Shown: piece after piece, positions 21,967 to 29,588 of the stretch
Numbering within the stretch: position 1 is the stretch's first letter
Layout: every line of letters starts with the position of its first letter
Notes under the pieces: model-generated
Seen by the model: the letters and a program-made list of their open reading frames with translations, nothing else
What the model was told of the DNA's origin: nothing
Database searches by the model: none
Position numbers and translations under genes: made by a program
Source: CAWKGC01 sp963849005
GTDB taxonomy: Bacteria > Pseudomonadota > Gammaproteobacteria > Burkholderiales > Usitatibacteraceae
Length of the DNA: 29,588 nucleotides
Direction: 5' to 3'
Assembly (NCBI GenBank): GCA_963849005.1
Contig: CAWKGC010000018.1
Coordinates: 1 to 29,588, forward strand

Positions 21967-23091
21967 ATGCCCGATCCGAAGCTGCCCTGGTTCCTGGCCT
22001 TGCTCGCCGCCACGCGCCGCACCTTGCGCGCCGTGGGGCTGATGCCGGCGGCGCGCAGGATCAAGGCATTCGCCGTGCGCCACACGCCCGGCTGGGTCAA
22101 GACGAGCAGGCTCGCCTACAAGTTCAAGCTCGCGATCGAGAACGTGAACTTCTCGGCGCAGACCGACGTGCACGAGCTGCCCGCGATCTTCCATTACTGG
22201 TCGGGACGCTACCTCGGCCCGAAAGCGCGCGAGGCCGGCTTCGACCATCCCGACGCGTTCTTCGTCCAGCACCTGTGCGCGTGCTATGACCGCGCATCCG
22301 GCGGCACGCGCCGCTTCGCCAGCATCGGTGCGGGAAACTGCGACACCGAAGTGCGCGTGGCCCGCGCGATCGCCGCCACGGGCCGCGACGCCTTCACGAT
22401 CGAGTGCCTGGAGATCAGCAAGGCGATGCTCGCCCGGGGCGTGGAGCAGGCCCGCGCGGAAGGCGTCGGCGCGCACGTGCTTCCCGTGGAGGGCGACTTC
22501 AACTTCTGGCGCCCGGCCGGGACCTACGACGCGATCATGGCCAACCAGTCCCTGCACCACGTCACCCGGCTGGAGTCCCTGTTCGACGCGGTGCGCGCCG
22601 CACTGGCGCCGCACGGCAGGTTCATCGTCTCCGACACCATCGGCCGCAACGGCCACATGCGCTGGCCCGAGGCGCTCGCGATCGTGCAGGAATTCTGGTC
22701 GGAGCTGCCGGCGCCGTACCGCTACAACCGCGCGCTCGAGCGCCACGAGGAAAGCTACGAGAACTGGGACTGCTCGGTCGCGAGCTTCGAGGGCGTGCGC
22801 GCCCAGGACATCCTGCCGCTGCTCCTGGAGCGTTTCTCCTTCGAGGTGTATTTCGCCTTCGGCAACGTGATCGACGTGTTCGTCGACCGCGCCTTCGGCC
22901 ACAACTTCGACCCCGCCCGGGACTGGGACCGCGACTTCATCGACCGCGTCCAGGCCCGGGACGAGGCGGAAATCCGCGCCGGGCGCCTGACGCCCACCCA
23001 CATGTTCGCCGTGATGCACGCCGGGCCGCAGGGGAAAATGCGCTGCGTGGACGGCATCACGCCCGCTGGATCGCTCCGGCGAACGCAATAG
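21967..23091 (+). CDS. SAM-dependent class I methyltransferase of the glycan locus
   Basis: The 374-residue protein has a Rossmann methyltransferase core at about 113-225: motif I FASIGAGNCDTEV (117-129; IGAGN instead of the commoner GxGxG), the acidic strand end in IECLEIS, GDFNFWRP and MANQSLHHV (motif IV region), and HGRFIVSDTIG. The N-terminal 110 residues are basic and helical; the C-terminal 140 residues are unassigned. Position at the head of two glycosyltransferases suggests it methylates a sugar or a lipid-linked glycan, for example as a chain terminator. The target cannot be told from sequence. Confidence 0.75.
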   Translation: MPDPKLPWFLALLAATRRTLRAVGLMPAARRIKAFAVRHTPGWVKTSRLAYKFKLAIENVNFSAQTDVHELPAIFHYWSGRYLGPKAREAGFDHPDAFFVQHLCACYDRASGGTRRFASIGAGNCDTEVRVARAIAATGRDAFTIECLEISKAMLARGVEQARAEGVGAHVLPVEGDFNFWRPAGTYDAIMANQSLHHVTRLESLFDAVRAALAPHGRFIVSDTIGRNGHMRWPEALAIVQEFWSELPAPYRYNRALERHEESYENWDCSVASFEGVRAQDILPLLLERFSFEVYFAFGNVIDVFVDRAFGHNFDPARDWDRDFIDRVQARDEAEIRAGRLTPTHMFAVMHAGPQGKMRCVDGITPAGSLRRTQ

Positions 23092-23126
23092 AACGCGGAT
23101 AGGCGAGCGGGGAAGGCCCCGGCTCC

Positions 23127-23145
23127 GGTAAAATTGCGTTTTACC
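23127..23145 (+). promoter_or_regulatory. Inverted repeat with TAAAAT, possible internal promoter
   Basis: GGTAAAATTGCGTTTTACC is a perfect 7-bp inverted repeat with a 5-base loop, 14 bases before the GTG at 23160. TAAAAT (23129-23134) would serve as a -10. No good -35 was seen. Alternatively the hairpin could hinder readthrough or translation of the next gene. Confidence 0.35.
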
Positions 23146-23159
23146 CGCCGGCTTCCCCC

Positions 23160-25064
23160 GTGCCACCCATCGTCGACGTCGTCATCCCGGTCTATCGCGG
23201 CCTGGCCGAAACGCAGCGCTGCATCGAGAGCGTCATGGCGGCGCATACCCTCACCGCCCGCGAGATCGTCGTGGTGGACGACGCCAGCCCGGAGCCTGCC
23301 CTCTCGGCCTGGCTTGCCGAGCGCGCCGGCGAAGGCTTCTTCACCCTCATCAAGCACGCGGAGAACCGCGGCTTCGTGGCGTCCGTGAACGACGGCATGC
23401 GCCTGCACCCGGACCGCGACGTGGTCCTGCTCAATGCCGACACCGAAGTGTCGTACGGCTGGCTCGACCGGCTTGCCGCCCATGCCGCGCGCGAAGCGCG
23501 AATCGGCACCATCACGCCCTTCTCCAACAACGCCACCATCTGCAGCTACCCGCGCTTCTGCGAGGTGAACGCGCTGCCGATGGGAGAAACCACCGGGAGC
23601 CTCGACGGGCACTTCGCATCCGCCAACGCCGGCAAGTCGATCGAGATCCCGGTGGGCGTCGGCTGCTGCCTCTATATCCGCCGCGAATGCCTCGACGAGA
23701 TCGGCGAATTCGACGAAGCGAAGTTCGGCAAGGGCTACGGCGAAGAGGTCGCCTTCTGCATGCAGGCCGCCAAGGCGGGCTACCGCCACCTGCTCGCCGC
23801 CGACGTGTTCGTCTTCCACCAGGGCGAAGTCTCCTTCGGCGCGAGCTCGGCCGGGCGCAAGGTGGACGCGCAGGCGATAGTCGACAAGCTGCATCCGGAG
23901 TTCCAGCCGCTGGTGCGCGATTTCGTCGCACGCGAGCCCGCGCGGCCGCTGCGCGGCGCGGTCGACATCGCGCGGTTGCGCTCAAGCCCGCGGCCGCGCG
24001 TGCTGTTCGTGAGCCACGCCTGGGAAGGCGGCGTCGGGCGCCACCTGCGCGACCTCGCCGCCATGCTCGCCGGCGATTGCGAGGTGCTGTTGCTCAAGCC
24101 GCACTCGAAGACGCTCCTCTCGCTGGCGTGGATGCGGGAAGGCGAGGCGTTCGAGGCCTTCTTCGACCCGCGCACCGAGTGGGACACGCTTGTGGCGCTG
24201 CTCGCAACGCTCGGGGTGGGGCGCGTCCACCTGCACCATGTCCACGGGCTGCCGCTGCGCATCCTCGCGCTTCCCGGGGAACTGGGCGTGCCGTACGACT
24301 GCACGGTGCACGACTACTATCCGGTCTGCCCGCAATACCACCTCAATTCGCCGCAGGGAACCTACTGCGGCGAGCCCGACGAGGCCGGATGCGCGCGCTG
24401 CCTCGCCGGCCGGCCGGCGCAATGGCCGATGGCGATAGGCGAATGGCGCTCGGACATGGGCCGGTTTCTCGCGGGTGCGGCGCGCGTCATCGCGCCTTCG
24501 CACGATGTCGCGGTGCGCCTCAAGCGCTATTTCCCGGCGCTGCCCGTGCTCGAATGGGCGCACGCCGAAGCGCCGGCGACGGCGCCTCCCGCGCTGCCGA
24601 TCAAGGTGCTGGTCATCGGCGGATTGTCGCAGGCCAAGGGGCTCGACGTCCTCGAGGCCTGCGTGGCCGACGCGAAGGCGCGCGCCCTGCCCCTGCACTT
24701 CCGCGTCGTCGGGCATCTCGCGCGGCCCCTGCCGCTCTGGCCGGATGCGCCGCTCTCGATCACCGGCGAGTACCGCGAGGACACGCTCGAAGAACTGCTG
24801 CGCCTCGAGCAGGGCCGACTTGTCCTGTTCGCCTCGCAGGTGCCGGAGAGCTTTTCCTACACGCTCTCGGCCGCGATGCGCACGGCGCTCCCGATCGTCG
24901 CGGCAGATCTCGGCGCGCTCCCCGAGCGCCTCGCCGCCTATCCCGATCACGCGCTGGTGGCATGGGACGCCCCGGCCGCGACATGGAACGATGCACTGCT
25001 GGCGATGGCGGCGCGCGGCCAATGGAGCACCCCGCGCCCGGCGCGCAAGGCCGTGGCGCTCTGA
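23160..25064 (+). CDS. Two-domain glycosyltransferase (GT2 plus GT4-like)
   Basis: The protein has 634 residues. Residues about 4-240 form a GT-A family 2 domain: VDVVIPVYRGLAETQRCIES, VVVDDASPEP (D40-D41), the DxD-like LNADTEVSYGWLD, and a closing GYGEEVAFCMQAAKAGYRHL. Residues about 280-634 form a GT-B family 4-like domain with VLFVSHAWEGGVGRHLRDL, the acceptor-side VHDYYPVCP, a cysteine group in TYCGEPDEAGCARCLAG and IKVLVIGGLSQAKGLDVLEA. It therefore can probably add two sugars in succession to a lipid-linked glycan at the cytoplasmic face. It starts with GTG, lacks a clear ribosome binding site, and ends six bases before the next gene. Confidence 0.85.
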   Translation: MPPIVDVVIPVYRGLAETQRCIESVMAAHTLTAREIVVVDDASPEPALSAWLAERAGEGFFTLIKHAENRGFVASVNDGMRLHPDRDVVLLNADTEVSYGWLDRLAAHAAREARIGTITPFSNNATICSYPRFCEVNALPMGETTGSLDGHFASANAGKSIEIPVGVGCCLYIRRECLDEIGEFDEAKFGKGYGEEVAFCMQAAKAGYRHLLAADVFVFHQGEVSFGASSAGRKVDAQAIVDKLHPEFQPLVRDFVAREPARPLRGAVDIARLRSSPRPRVLFVSHAWEGGVGRHLRDLAAMLAGDCEVLLLKPHSKTLLSLAWMREGEAFEAFFDPRTEWDTLVALLATLGVGRVHLHHVHGLPLRILALPGELGVPYDCTVHDYYPVCPQYHLNSPQGTYCGEPDEAGCARCLAGRPAQWPMAIGEWRSDMGRFLAGAARVIAPSHDVAVRLKRYFPALPVLEWAHAEAPATAPPALPIKVLVIGGLSQAKGLDVLEACVADAKARALPLHFRVVGHLARPLPLWPDAPLSITGEYREDTLEELLRLEQGRLVLFASQVPESFSYTLSAAMRTALPIVAADLGALPERLAAYPDHALVAWDAPAATWNDALLAMAARGQWSTPRPARKAVAL

Positions 25065-25070
25065 ACGGCC

Positions 25071-26297
25071 ATGACACCCGACCAGTACCGCAGCCTGTAC
25101 CTTGCGCCGATCCGGCCGCCCGCCGGCGCGCCGCCAGTCGCCATCACGCTCGCGCCGCAGCACTATTACCTGCCGCGCGGGCAGGCGCGCCCGTCGCCTA
25201 CCTTGCAGGAACTCTTCGAGGCCGGCGTGGCTTGCGGGCATGCCGAATCCCTCGCGCAGCTCGAGTCGCGCGTGCACCTGCCCGACGCCGAGCTCGCCGC
25301 ATTGCGCCAGAGCCAGAAGGACCTTGCGGATTTCGGCCGCGCCCATGTCGAGCACGTGCGCCATCTCGAGAACGCGGTGAAGCACGCGCGCGAAGTCGTG
25401 CTCGAGTACCAGAACAGCACGTTCTGGCGGATCACGCTGCCGCTGCGCTGGATCTCCCACCGCGCCAAGCTGGCCGTGCGGGCCGTGCGGGGCCTGCGCC
25501 ACTCGCTCTCGCTGCTGCCGGCTCGCATGTCGATCGCGCGGCAGATCCTGAAGGACGAAGGAGCGGTGCACCTGTCGCGGCGCGTCTGGCAGAAACTGTC
25601 CGGCGCGCAGCGGATTTCGTTCGCCCCGGCCCGTGACTATCGCGTCGAGGCCGCCGTCCATGCGCTCGCCTTTCCGGAAGTGGCCGAGCCCGAGCTCACC
25701 ATCGTCATTCCGGTCTACGGCCAGCACCTGCATACGTTCACCTGCCTGAAGAGCCTGCTGCCGGAGGCGGCGGGCGTTTCCTTCGAGGTGCTCGTGATGG
25801 ACGATTGCGCCCCGGACCCGGCCGCCGAAGCGCTTGCGCCGGTGAAGGGAATACGCATCGAGCGCAATGCCGCCAACCTCGGGTTCATCGGCAACTGCAA
25901 CCGCGGCGCGGCGCTCGCCCGCGGGAAGTACCTGCTGTTCCTGAACAACGACACGCGCGTGCTTCCCGGCGCGCTTGCCGCGATGCTCGACACCTTCCGC
26001 CTGCGGCCGGACGCCGGAGCCGTCGGGGCGAAGCTGCTGTTTGCCGACGGCAAGCTGCAGGAGGCGGGCGGCATCGTCTGGCGCGACGCGTCCGCATGGA
26101 ACTGCGGGCGCGGCGACGATCCCGGCCGTCCCGAATACAACTACCTGCGCGAAGTCGACTACTGTTCCGGCGCCGCCCTGCTCGTGCCCACCGCGCTGTT
26201 CCGGAAGCTCGGCGGCTTCGACGCGCACTACGCCCCGGCCTACTGCGAGGACTCCGACTTGTGCTTTCGCGTGCGCGAGGCCGGGCTGAAGGTCTAG
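25071..26297 (+). CDS. GT2 half of a two-domain glycosyltransferase, ended by in-frame TAG
   Basis: The 408-residue product has a helical N-terminal region of about 200 residues (VEHVRHLENAVKHAREVVLE is coiled-coil-like). A GT-A family 2 domain starts at about 208: ELTIVIPVYGQHLHTFTCLK, MDDCAPDP, LGFIGNCNRGAALARG, FLNNDTRVLPG and EDSDLCFRVREAGLKV. A TAG at 26295-26297 follows. The next codons read YQPHATIVHFEGVSNGTN in the same frame. In homologous GT2 domains this place reads V-Y-Y-Q-P, so the stop most simply represents TAC changed to TAG. The conserved chain continues into the next entry, making one 836-residue protein if read through. Confidence 0.8.
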   Translation: MTPDQYRSLYLAPIRPPAGAPPVAITLAPQHYYLPRGQARPSPTLQELFEAGVACGHAESLAQLESRVHLPDAELAALRQSQKDLADFGRAHVEHVRHLENAVKHAREVVLEYQNSTFWRITLPLRWISHRAKLAVRAVRGLRHSLSLLPARMSIARQILKDEGAVHLSRRVWQKLSGAQRISFAPARDYRVEAAVHALAFPEVAEPELTIVIPVYGQHLHTFTCLKSLLPEAAGVSFEVLVMDDCAPDPAAEALAPVKGIRIERNAANLGFIGNCNRGAALARGKYLLFLNNDTRVLPGALAAMLDTFRLRPDAGAVGAKLLFADGKLQEAGGIVWRDASAWNCGRGDDPGRPEYNYLREVDYCSGAALLVPTALFRKLGGFDAHYAPAYCEDSDLCFRVREAGLKV

Positions 26298-26363
26298 TAC
26301 CAGCCGCACGCGACCATCGTCCATTTCGAGGGCGTCTCCAACGGCACCAACGAGGCCGAAGGC

Positions 26364-27581
26364 TTGAAGCGCTACCAGCTGGTCAACCGCGAGAAGTTCT
26401 ACGAGCGCTGGCGCAATGTCCTCGCCTCGCACCGCGTGAACGGCGTGCTGCCGTCGCTCGAGCGCGATCGCGGCGCGAAGCTCCGGGTGCTGCTCGTGGA
26501 GGCCTGCATGCTCACGCCCGACCAGGACGCCGGTTCGGTGCGCACCTCGCGCGTCCTCGACGTGATGGTGGCGATGGGCTGCAAGGTGAGCTTCGTCGCC
26601 GCGAACCTGCAGTACCTCGATCCCTACGTGGGCGACCTGCAGCGCGCCGGCGTCGAGGTCCTGTTCCACCCCTACGTGGCGTCCGTCGAGGAGGTGCTCG
26701 AGGAACGCGGGCGCGAGTTCGACGTGGTCGTGCTCGCCCGCTACTACATCGCCGCGCCCCTGATCGACGCGGTGCGCAGGCACGCTCCGCAGGCACTCCT
26801 CGTCCTCGACACCCACGACCTGCACTACCTGCGCACCAGGCGGCTCGCCTTGCTGGAGAACAGCAAGGCGCTCGCGCAAAGCGCCGCCTCGATCTACCGG
26901 AAGGAGATCGACTGCATCCGTCGCGTCGACGTGACCTGGGTGGTGAGCCCGGTGGAAAAGGAGGTCCTGGCGCAGGAAGTGCCGAGCGCGCCGGTGATCG
27001 TCCAGACCAACATCCACGACGCGCTCGCGGACGTGCCGCCGTACGAGGAGCGCGAAGGCCTGTTGTTCGTCGCCGGCTTCCGCCACCCGCCAAACGTGGA
27101 CGCAATCCTCTTCTACGCCCGCGAGATCGCCCCCCTGCTTCGCGAACGCCTGCCGGGAGTGAAGACCTACGTGATCGGCAGCAACGCGCCGCAATCGGTG
27201 CTCTCGCTCGCCTCCGACGACATCGAGGTGGTCGGCTTCGTGCCCGAGGTCGAGCCGTGGCTTGCGCGCTGCCGCCTTTCGGTATCGCCGCTGCGCTATG
27301 GCGCCGGCGTCAAGGGCAAGATCAACCAGGCGATGGCGCACGGCGTGCCGGTGGTGGCGACCGCGCCCTCGGTCGAAGGCATGCACCTGGTGGAGGGGGA
27401 GGAAGTGCTGGTCGCCGACGACCCGCGCGCCTTCGCCGATGCAGTGGTACTAGCCTACAACGACCGCGAGACCTGGGACCGGCTGTCGCGCGCGGGCATC
27501 GAAAACGTCCGCCGCCACTTCTCGCGCGATGTGGCGCGAGAGGCGATCGCAAGCACTTTCGCGAACGTGCGCCGGCCATGA
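26364..27581 (+). CDS. GT4 half of the interrupted two-domain glycosyltransferase
   Basis: The frame is open from the TAG at 26297 to TGA 27579-27581. The first possible start in the list of alternatives is TTG 26364, which sits inside a conserved segment and has no ribosome binding site, so it is not a natural beginning. Residues about 30 onward form a GT-B family 4-like domain: VLLVEACMLTPDQDAGSVRT, VVLARYYIAAPLIDAVR, LVLDTHDLHYLRTRRLALLE, FVAGFRHPPNVDAILFYARE, and the donor site SPLRYGAGVKGKINQAMAHG with VATAPSVEGMHLV. It should add a sugar from a nucleotide donor. Whether it is made depends on the TAG being real. Confidence 0.75.
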   Translation: MKRYQLVNREKFYERWRNVLASHRVNGVLPSLERDRGAKLRVLLVEACMLTPDQDAGSVRTSRVLDVMVAMGCKVSFVAANLQYLDPYVGDLQRAGVEVLFHPYVASVEEVLEERGREFDVVVLARYYIAAPLIDAVRRHAPQALLVLDTHDLHYLRTRRLALLENSKALAQSAASIYRKEIDCIRRVDVTWVVSPVEKEVLAQEVPSAPVIVQTNIHDALADVPPYEEREGLLFVAGFRHPPNVDAILFYAREIAPLLRERLPGVKTYVIGSNAPQSVLSLASDDIEVVGFVPEVEPWLARCRLSVSPLRYGAGVKGKINQAMAHGVPVVATAPSVEGMHLVEGEEVLVADDPRAFADAVVLAYNDRETWDRLSRAGIENVRRHFSRDVAREAIASTFANVRRP

Positions 27582-28654
27582 TGATCCGCTCCAAGGCGCC
27601 CCTCAGGCTGGGCTTCGCCGGCGGCGGCACCGATGTCAGCCCCTTCAGCGACCGGCATGGCGGCTGCGTGCTCAATGCCACCATCGACCAGTACGCCTAC
27701 TGCACGCTCGAGCCAGCGCCGGACGGCGAGGTCTCGATCGTCGCACTCGACCGCGGCGAATCCTGGAGCGCACCCGCCACGGAGCGCATCGCGCTCGATG
27801 AGCCGCTCAGGCTGCACAAGGGCATCTACAACCGCGTGGTCCAGCAGTTCAACCACGGCAAGCCGCTGCCGGTGCGCATCAGCACGCACGCCGACGTGGT
27901 GGCCGGCTCCGGGCTCGGGACTTCGTCCACCCTGGTGGTGGCGGTGCTCCAGGCCTTCAACGAGTGGCTGCGCCTCGGGCTCGGCGAATACGAGATCGCC
28001 CGGCTCGCCTACCGGATCGAGCGGGAAGACGTCGGGCTCGCCGGCGGCAAGCAGGACCAGTACGCCGCGGCGTTCGGCGGCTTCAATTTCATGGAGTTCG
28101 ACGGCGCCGACCGCGTGATCGTCAATCCGCTCAGGGTCAAGGACTGGGTGGTGAACGAGCTGGAAGTCTCGCTGGTGCTGTTCCATACCGGCACCTCGCG
28201 CGATTCCGCCGCCATCATCGACGAGCAGGTCGCGCAGGCCTCGCTGGCCGGGTCGCCCTCGATCGAAGTGCTGAACACCCTGAAGCGCGACGCCGTGAGC
28301 ATGAAGGAGCACCTCCTCACCGGGGACCTGCGCGCGTTCTCCGGCGTGCTCGGCAAGTCGTGGGAGTCGAAGAAGCGGCTCGCGCACTCGATCACCAACG
28401 CGCACATCGAGGAAATCTTCGCCCTGGCCTTGGCCTCCGGCGCGCAAACCGGGAAGGTCTCCGGGGCCGGCGGCGGCGGCGTGATCATGTTCGTCGTCGA
28501 CCCGCGCGAGCGCCCGCGCCTGATCGACGCCCTGCGCGCGCTCGAAGGCCGCATGATTCCCTCCCACTTCGCGCAGAAAGGCGCCGAGGCCTGGTGCCCG
28601 GATCCCGCGCGGCGACCGCCCCCGGGCGGCGTGCGCGGCGAATGGACGCGCTGA
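27578..28654 (+). CDS. hddA: D-glycero-alpha-D-manno-heptose 7-phosphate kinase
   Basis: The 358-residue GHMP-family kinase starts MMIRSKAPLRLGFAGGGTDV, a segment characteristic of HddA-like heptose kinases (the LRLGFAGGGTD match is exact in type). The ATP loop is AGSGLGTSST (109-118), and the third motif GKVSGAGGGGVIMF is near the C-terminus. The enzyme phosphorylates the C1 position of the heptose 7-phosphate on the way to GDP-D-glycero-alpha-D-manno-heptose. The start overlaps the glycosyltransferase stop by ATGA, and its 3' end overlaps the nucleotidyltransferase gene by 13 bases. GmhA and GmhB partners are not in the window. Fucokinase-like activity is a less likely alternative. Confidence 0.85.
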   Translation: MMIRSKAPLRLGFAGGGTDVSPFSDRHGGCVLNATIDQYAYCTLEPAPDGEVSIVALDRGESWSAPATERIALDEPLRLHKGIYNRVVQQFNHGKPLPVRISTHADVVAGSGLGTSSTLVVAVLQAFNEWLRLGLGEYEIARLAYRIEREDVGLAGGKQDQYAAAFGGFNFMEFDGADRVIVNPLRVKDWVVNELEVSLVLFHTGTSRDSAAIIDEQVAQASLAGSPSIEVLNTLKRDAVSMKEHLLTGDLRAFSGVLGKSWESKKRLAHSITNAHIEEIFALALASGAQTGKVSGAGGGGVIMFVVDPRERPRLIDALRALEGRMIPSHFAQKGAEAWCPDPARRPPPGGVRGEWTR

Positions 28655-29325
28655 TCCTCGCCGGCGGGCTCGGGACGCGGCTTCGCGCCGTGGTGAAGGA
28701 CCGCGCCAAGTCGGTCGCCGAGATCGGCGGGCGCCCCTTCCTCGCCCATGTCCTCGATCGCCTCGCGCGATCGGCCGAGGTGAAGCGCGTGATCCTGTGC
28801 GTCGGCCATCGCGCCGATACAGTCCGAGGCGCTGGAACGCGGCACGGGAGGCTCGCCATCGCCTATTCGGAGGAGGACCGCCCGCTCGGCACGGGAGGCG
28901 CGCTCAGGCTGGCGGCGCGGCGCTTCGGCGTCGAGCGCGCCACGCGGGCCATGAACGGCGATACTTTTTTCGGCGCGAGGATCGATTCGCTGCTGACCTT
29001 CCATCGCGCCGAGCGTGCCGCGGCGACGCTGGCGCTGGCGCGCGTGCCCGACGCGTCTCGCTACGGACGGGTGGAGTGCAGCGGCAATCGCGTCGATGCT
29101 TTCCTGGAAAAAGGCGCCGGCGGCCCGGCCTGGATCAGCGCCGGGCTCTACGTCTTCTCGCCTTGCGCATGGCGCTCGCTTGCCGCGCTTCCCGCCGCGT
29201 GTTCGCTGGAACACGACGCCTTCCCGCGCTGGCTCCGGACGATGCGGGTCGCGGGCTATCGCACCCGCTCGGCGCACCTGGACATCGGCACCCAGGAGGA
29301 CTTCTCCCGCGCGCGCGGCGGTTAG
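28642..29325 (+). CDS. hddC: Sugar-1-phosphate nucleotidyltransferase, HddC-type
   Basis: The protein has 227 residues. ALILAGGLGTRLRAVVKDRA holds the nucleotide-binding G-G-x-G-T-R-L. The usual PKPM that follows is replaced by AKSV, with the lysine kept. GTGGALRLAAR, MNGDTFFG (metal aspartate, in the usual NGDT) and ISAGLYVFSP follow, and the domain ends at LDIGTQEDF. The family transfers GMP or another nucleotide to a sugar 1-phosphate; beside hddA, D-glycero-D-manno-heptose 1-phosphate guanylyltransferase is the best call. Start taken at ATG 28642, inside the hddA end. The product would feed the glycosyltransferases upstream. Confidence 0.82.
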   Translation: MDALILAGGLGTRLRAVVKDRAKSVAEIGGRPFLAHVLDRLARSAEVKRVILCVGHRADTVRGAGTRHGRLAIAYSEEDRPLGTGGALRLAARRFGVERATRAMNGDTFFGARIDSLLTFHRAERAAATLALARVPDASRYGRVECSGNRVDAFLEKGAGGPAWISAGLYVFSPCAWRSLAALPAACSLEHDAFPRWLRTMRVAGYRTRSAHLDIGTQEDFSRARGG

Positions 29326-29410
29326 CCCGGCGGAGCGCCGCCGAGTGTGTATCGTCCGGCACTTCCCCCCGCGAAACCACAACAACCATGCAGCCCGGCG
29401 GAACACCAGC

Positions 29411-29588
29411 TTGAACCTCAAGAACATCAAGTCCTTCCTTGCCGGCTATTTCTCCTCCGTCGGCAACCTCGTCAGGGTCGGGCTGGGGCTGGGCATCGTG
29501 GCGCTGTTCTACGTGCACGAGGCCAACCTCAAGTACGTGCGTTTCATCGACCAGCAGGAACTCCTCGCCTACGACGCGCGGCTGCGCA
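29411..29588 (+). CDS. Membrane protein cut by window end, possibly CHASE2-type
   Basis: Only 59 codons are visible. From TTG 29411 the chain has a short basic N-terminus (LNLKNIKSFLAGYF), one membrane segment (VRVGLGLGIVALFYV), and then QQELLAYDARLR. A membrane helix followed by an acidic-leucine stretch and AYDARLR is how many CHASE2 sensor domains begin (often fused to adenylate cyclase or kinase domains). GTG 29345 in the same frame is another possible start. An ATG at 29388 is out of frame and stops after eight codons. The identity is tentative. Confidence 0.4.
   Translation, partial: MNLKNIKSFLAGYFSSVGNLVRVGLGLGIVALFYVHEANLKYVRFIDQQELLAYDARLR

Noticed and set aside
23982..27386. 1134-codon minus-strand frame across the glycosyltransferase genes
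   Set aside because: It is a shadow frame: His/Arg/Asp-rich with no motif, while the plus strand shows four conserved transferase domains.
25071..27581. TAG recoded as an amino acid in this organism
   Set aside because: Other genes in the window, such as the WYL regulator and the PemK-like toxin, end naturally at TAG, so general recoding is unlikely.
29328..29340. CGGCG-GAG-CGCCG hairpin after hddC
   Set aside because: The stem is only five bases and no T-run follows. It is probably chance in GC-rich DNA.

Overview
The window is GC-rich (about 65% by eye), densely coded DNA. GTG and TTG starts are common and genes often overlap by ATGA. The gene families (PA4780-type RIO kinase, HigBA/GraTA-like module, CHRD lipoprotein, HddA/HddC, promoters with TATAAT or TAAAAT ahead of CGCG-rich leaders) fit a beta/gammaproteobacterium, most likely an uncultivated or environmental betaproteobacterium. 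That assignment is inference. No rRNA, tRNA, IS element or CRISPR array was seen.

Region 1 (1-9714) is an accessory island. It holds an RHH/PemK toxin-antitoxin pair; an ADP-ribosylglycohydrolase and a DUF932-like gene, both frameshifted; a WYL-domain regulator; a RelE/ParE pair; a three-helix membrane protein; an unknown 277-residue protein; a MerR regulator coupled to a VIT/von Willebrand A protein; and a 45-codon remnant that starts like a sirtuin, followed by an unknown gene. Its most striking feature is a palindrome, RGCTCAC-N3-GTGAGCY, found five times. Copies lie directly upstream of the WYL gene, the DUF932/ADP-ribosylglycohydrolase pair, the 277-residue gene and the sirtuin remnant, plus one at the left edge. 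This looks like the operator set of a local WYL-controlled regulon concerned with ADP-ribose/NAD chemistry.

Region 2 (9699-15450) holds a small SpoT-like HD hydrolase, an exported HNH protein, a toxin-first RelE/XRE pair with a perfect palindrome in its promoter, a CHRD lipoprotein, a secreted beta-propeller/HYR protein, a HigBA-like pair and a RIO1-type kinase. In total the first 15 kb carry four toxin-antitoxin modules.

Region 3 (15460-20757) is envelope-related. It has a TMTC-like multi-pass protein with a TPR tail, a secreted protein with an HExxH motif, a coiled-coil/transmembrane/MORN-repeat protein just upstream of it, and a secreted protein made of 48 uninterrupted Gly-X-Y triplets capped by a phage tail-collar domain.

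Region 4 (20803-29325) is a surface-glycan locus: a divergent OafA-type acyltransferase, a methyltransferase, two large two-domain glycosyltransferases, an HddA-type heptose-7-phosphate kinase and an HddC-type nucleotidyltransferase, packed with short gaps or overlaps. A new membrane protein (possibly CHASE2) starts at the right edge.

Several genes carry single-base frameshifts (ADP-ribosylglycohydrolase twice, DUF932, HYR protein, MORN protein), and one glycosyltransferase has an in-frame TAG in a normally conserved motif. So many lesions in otherwise conserved genes suggest residual assembly errors at least as strongly as true decay.
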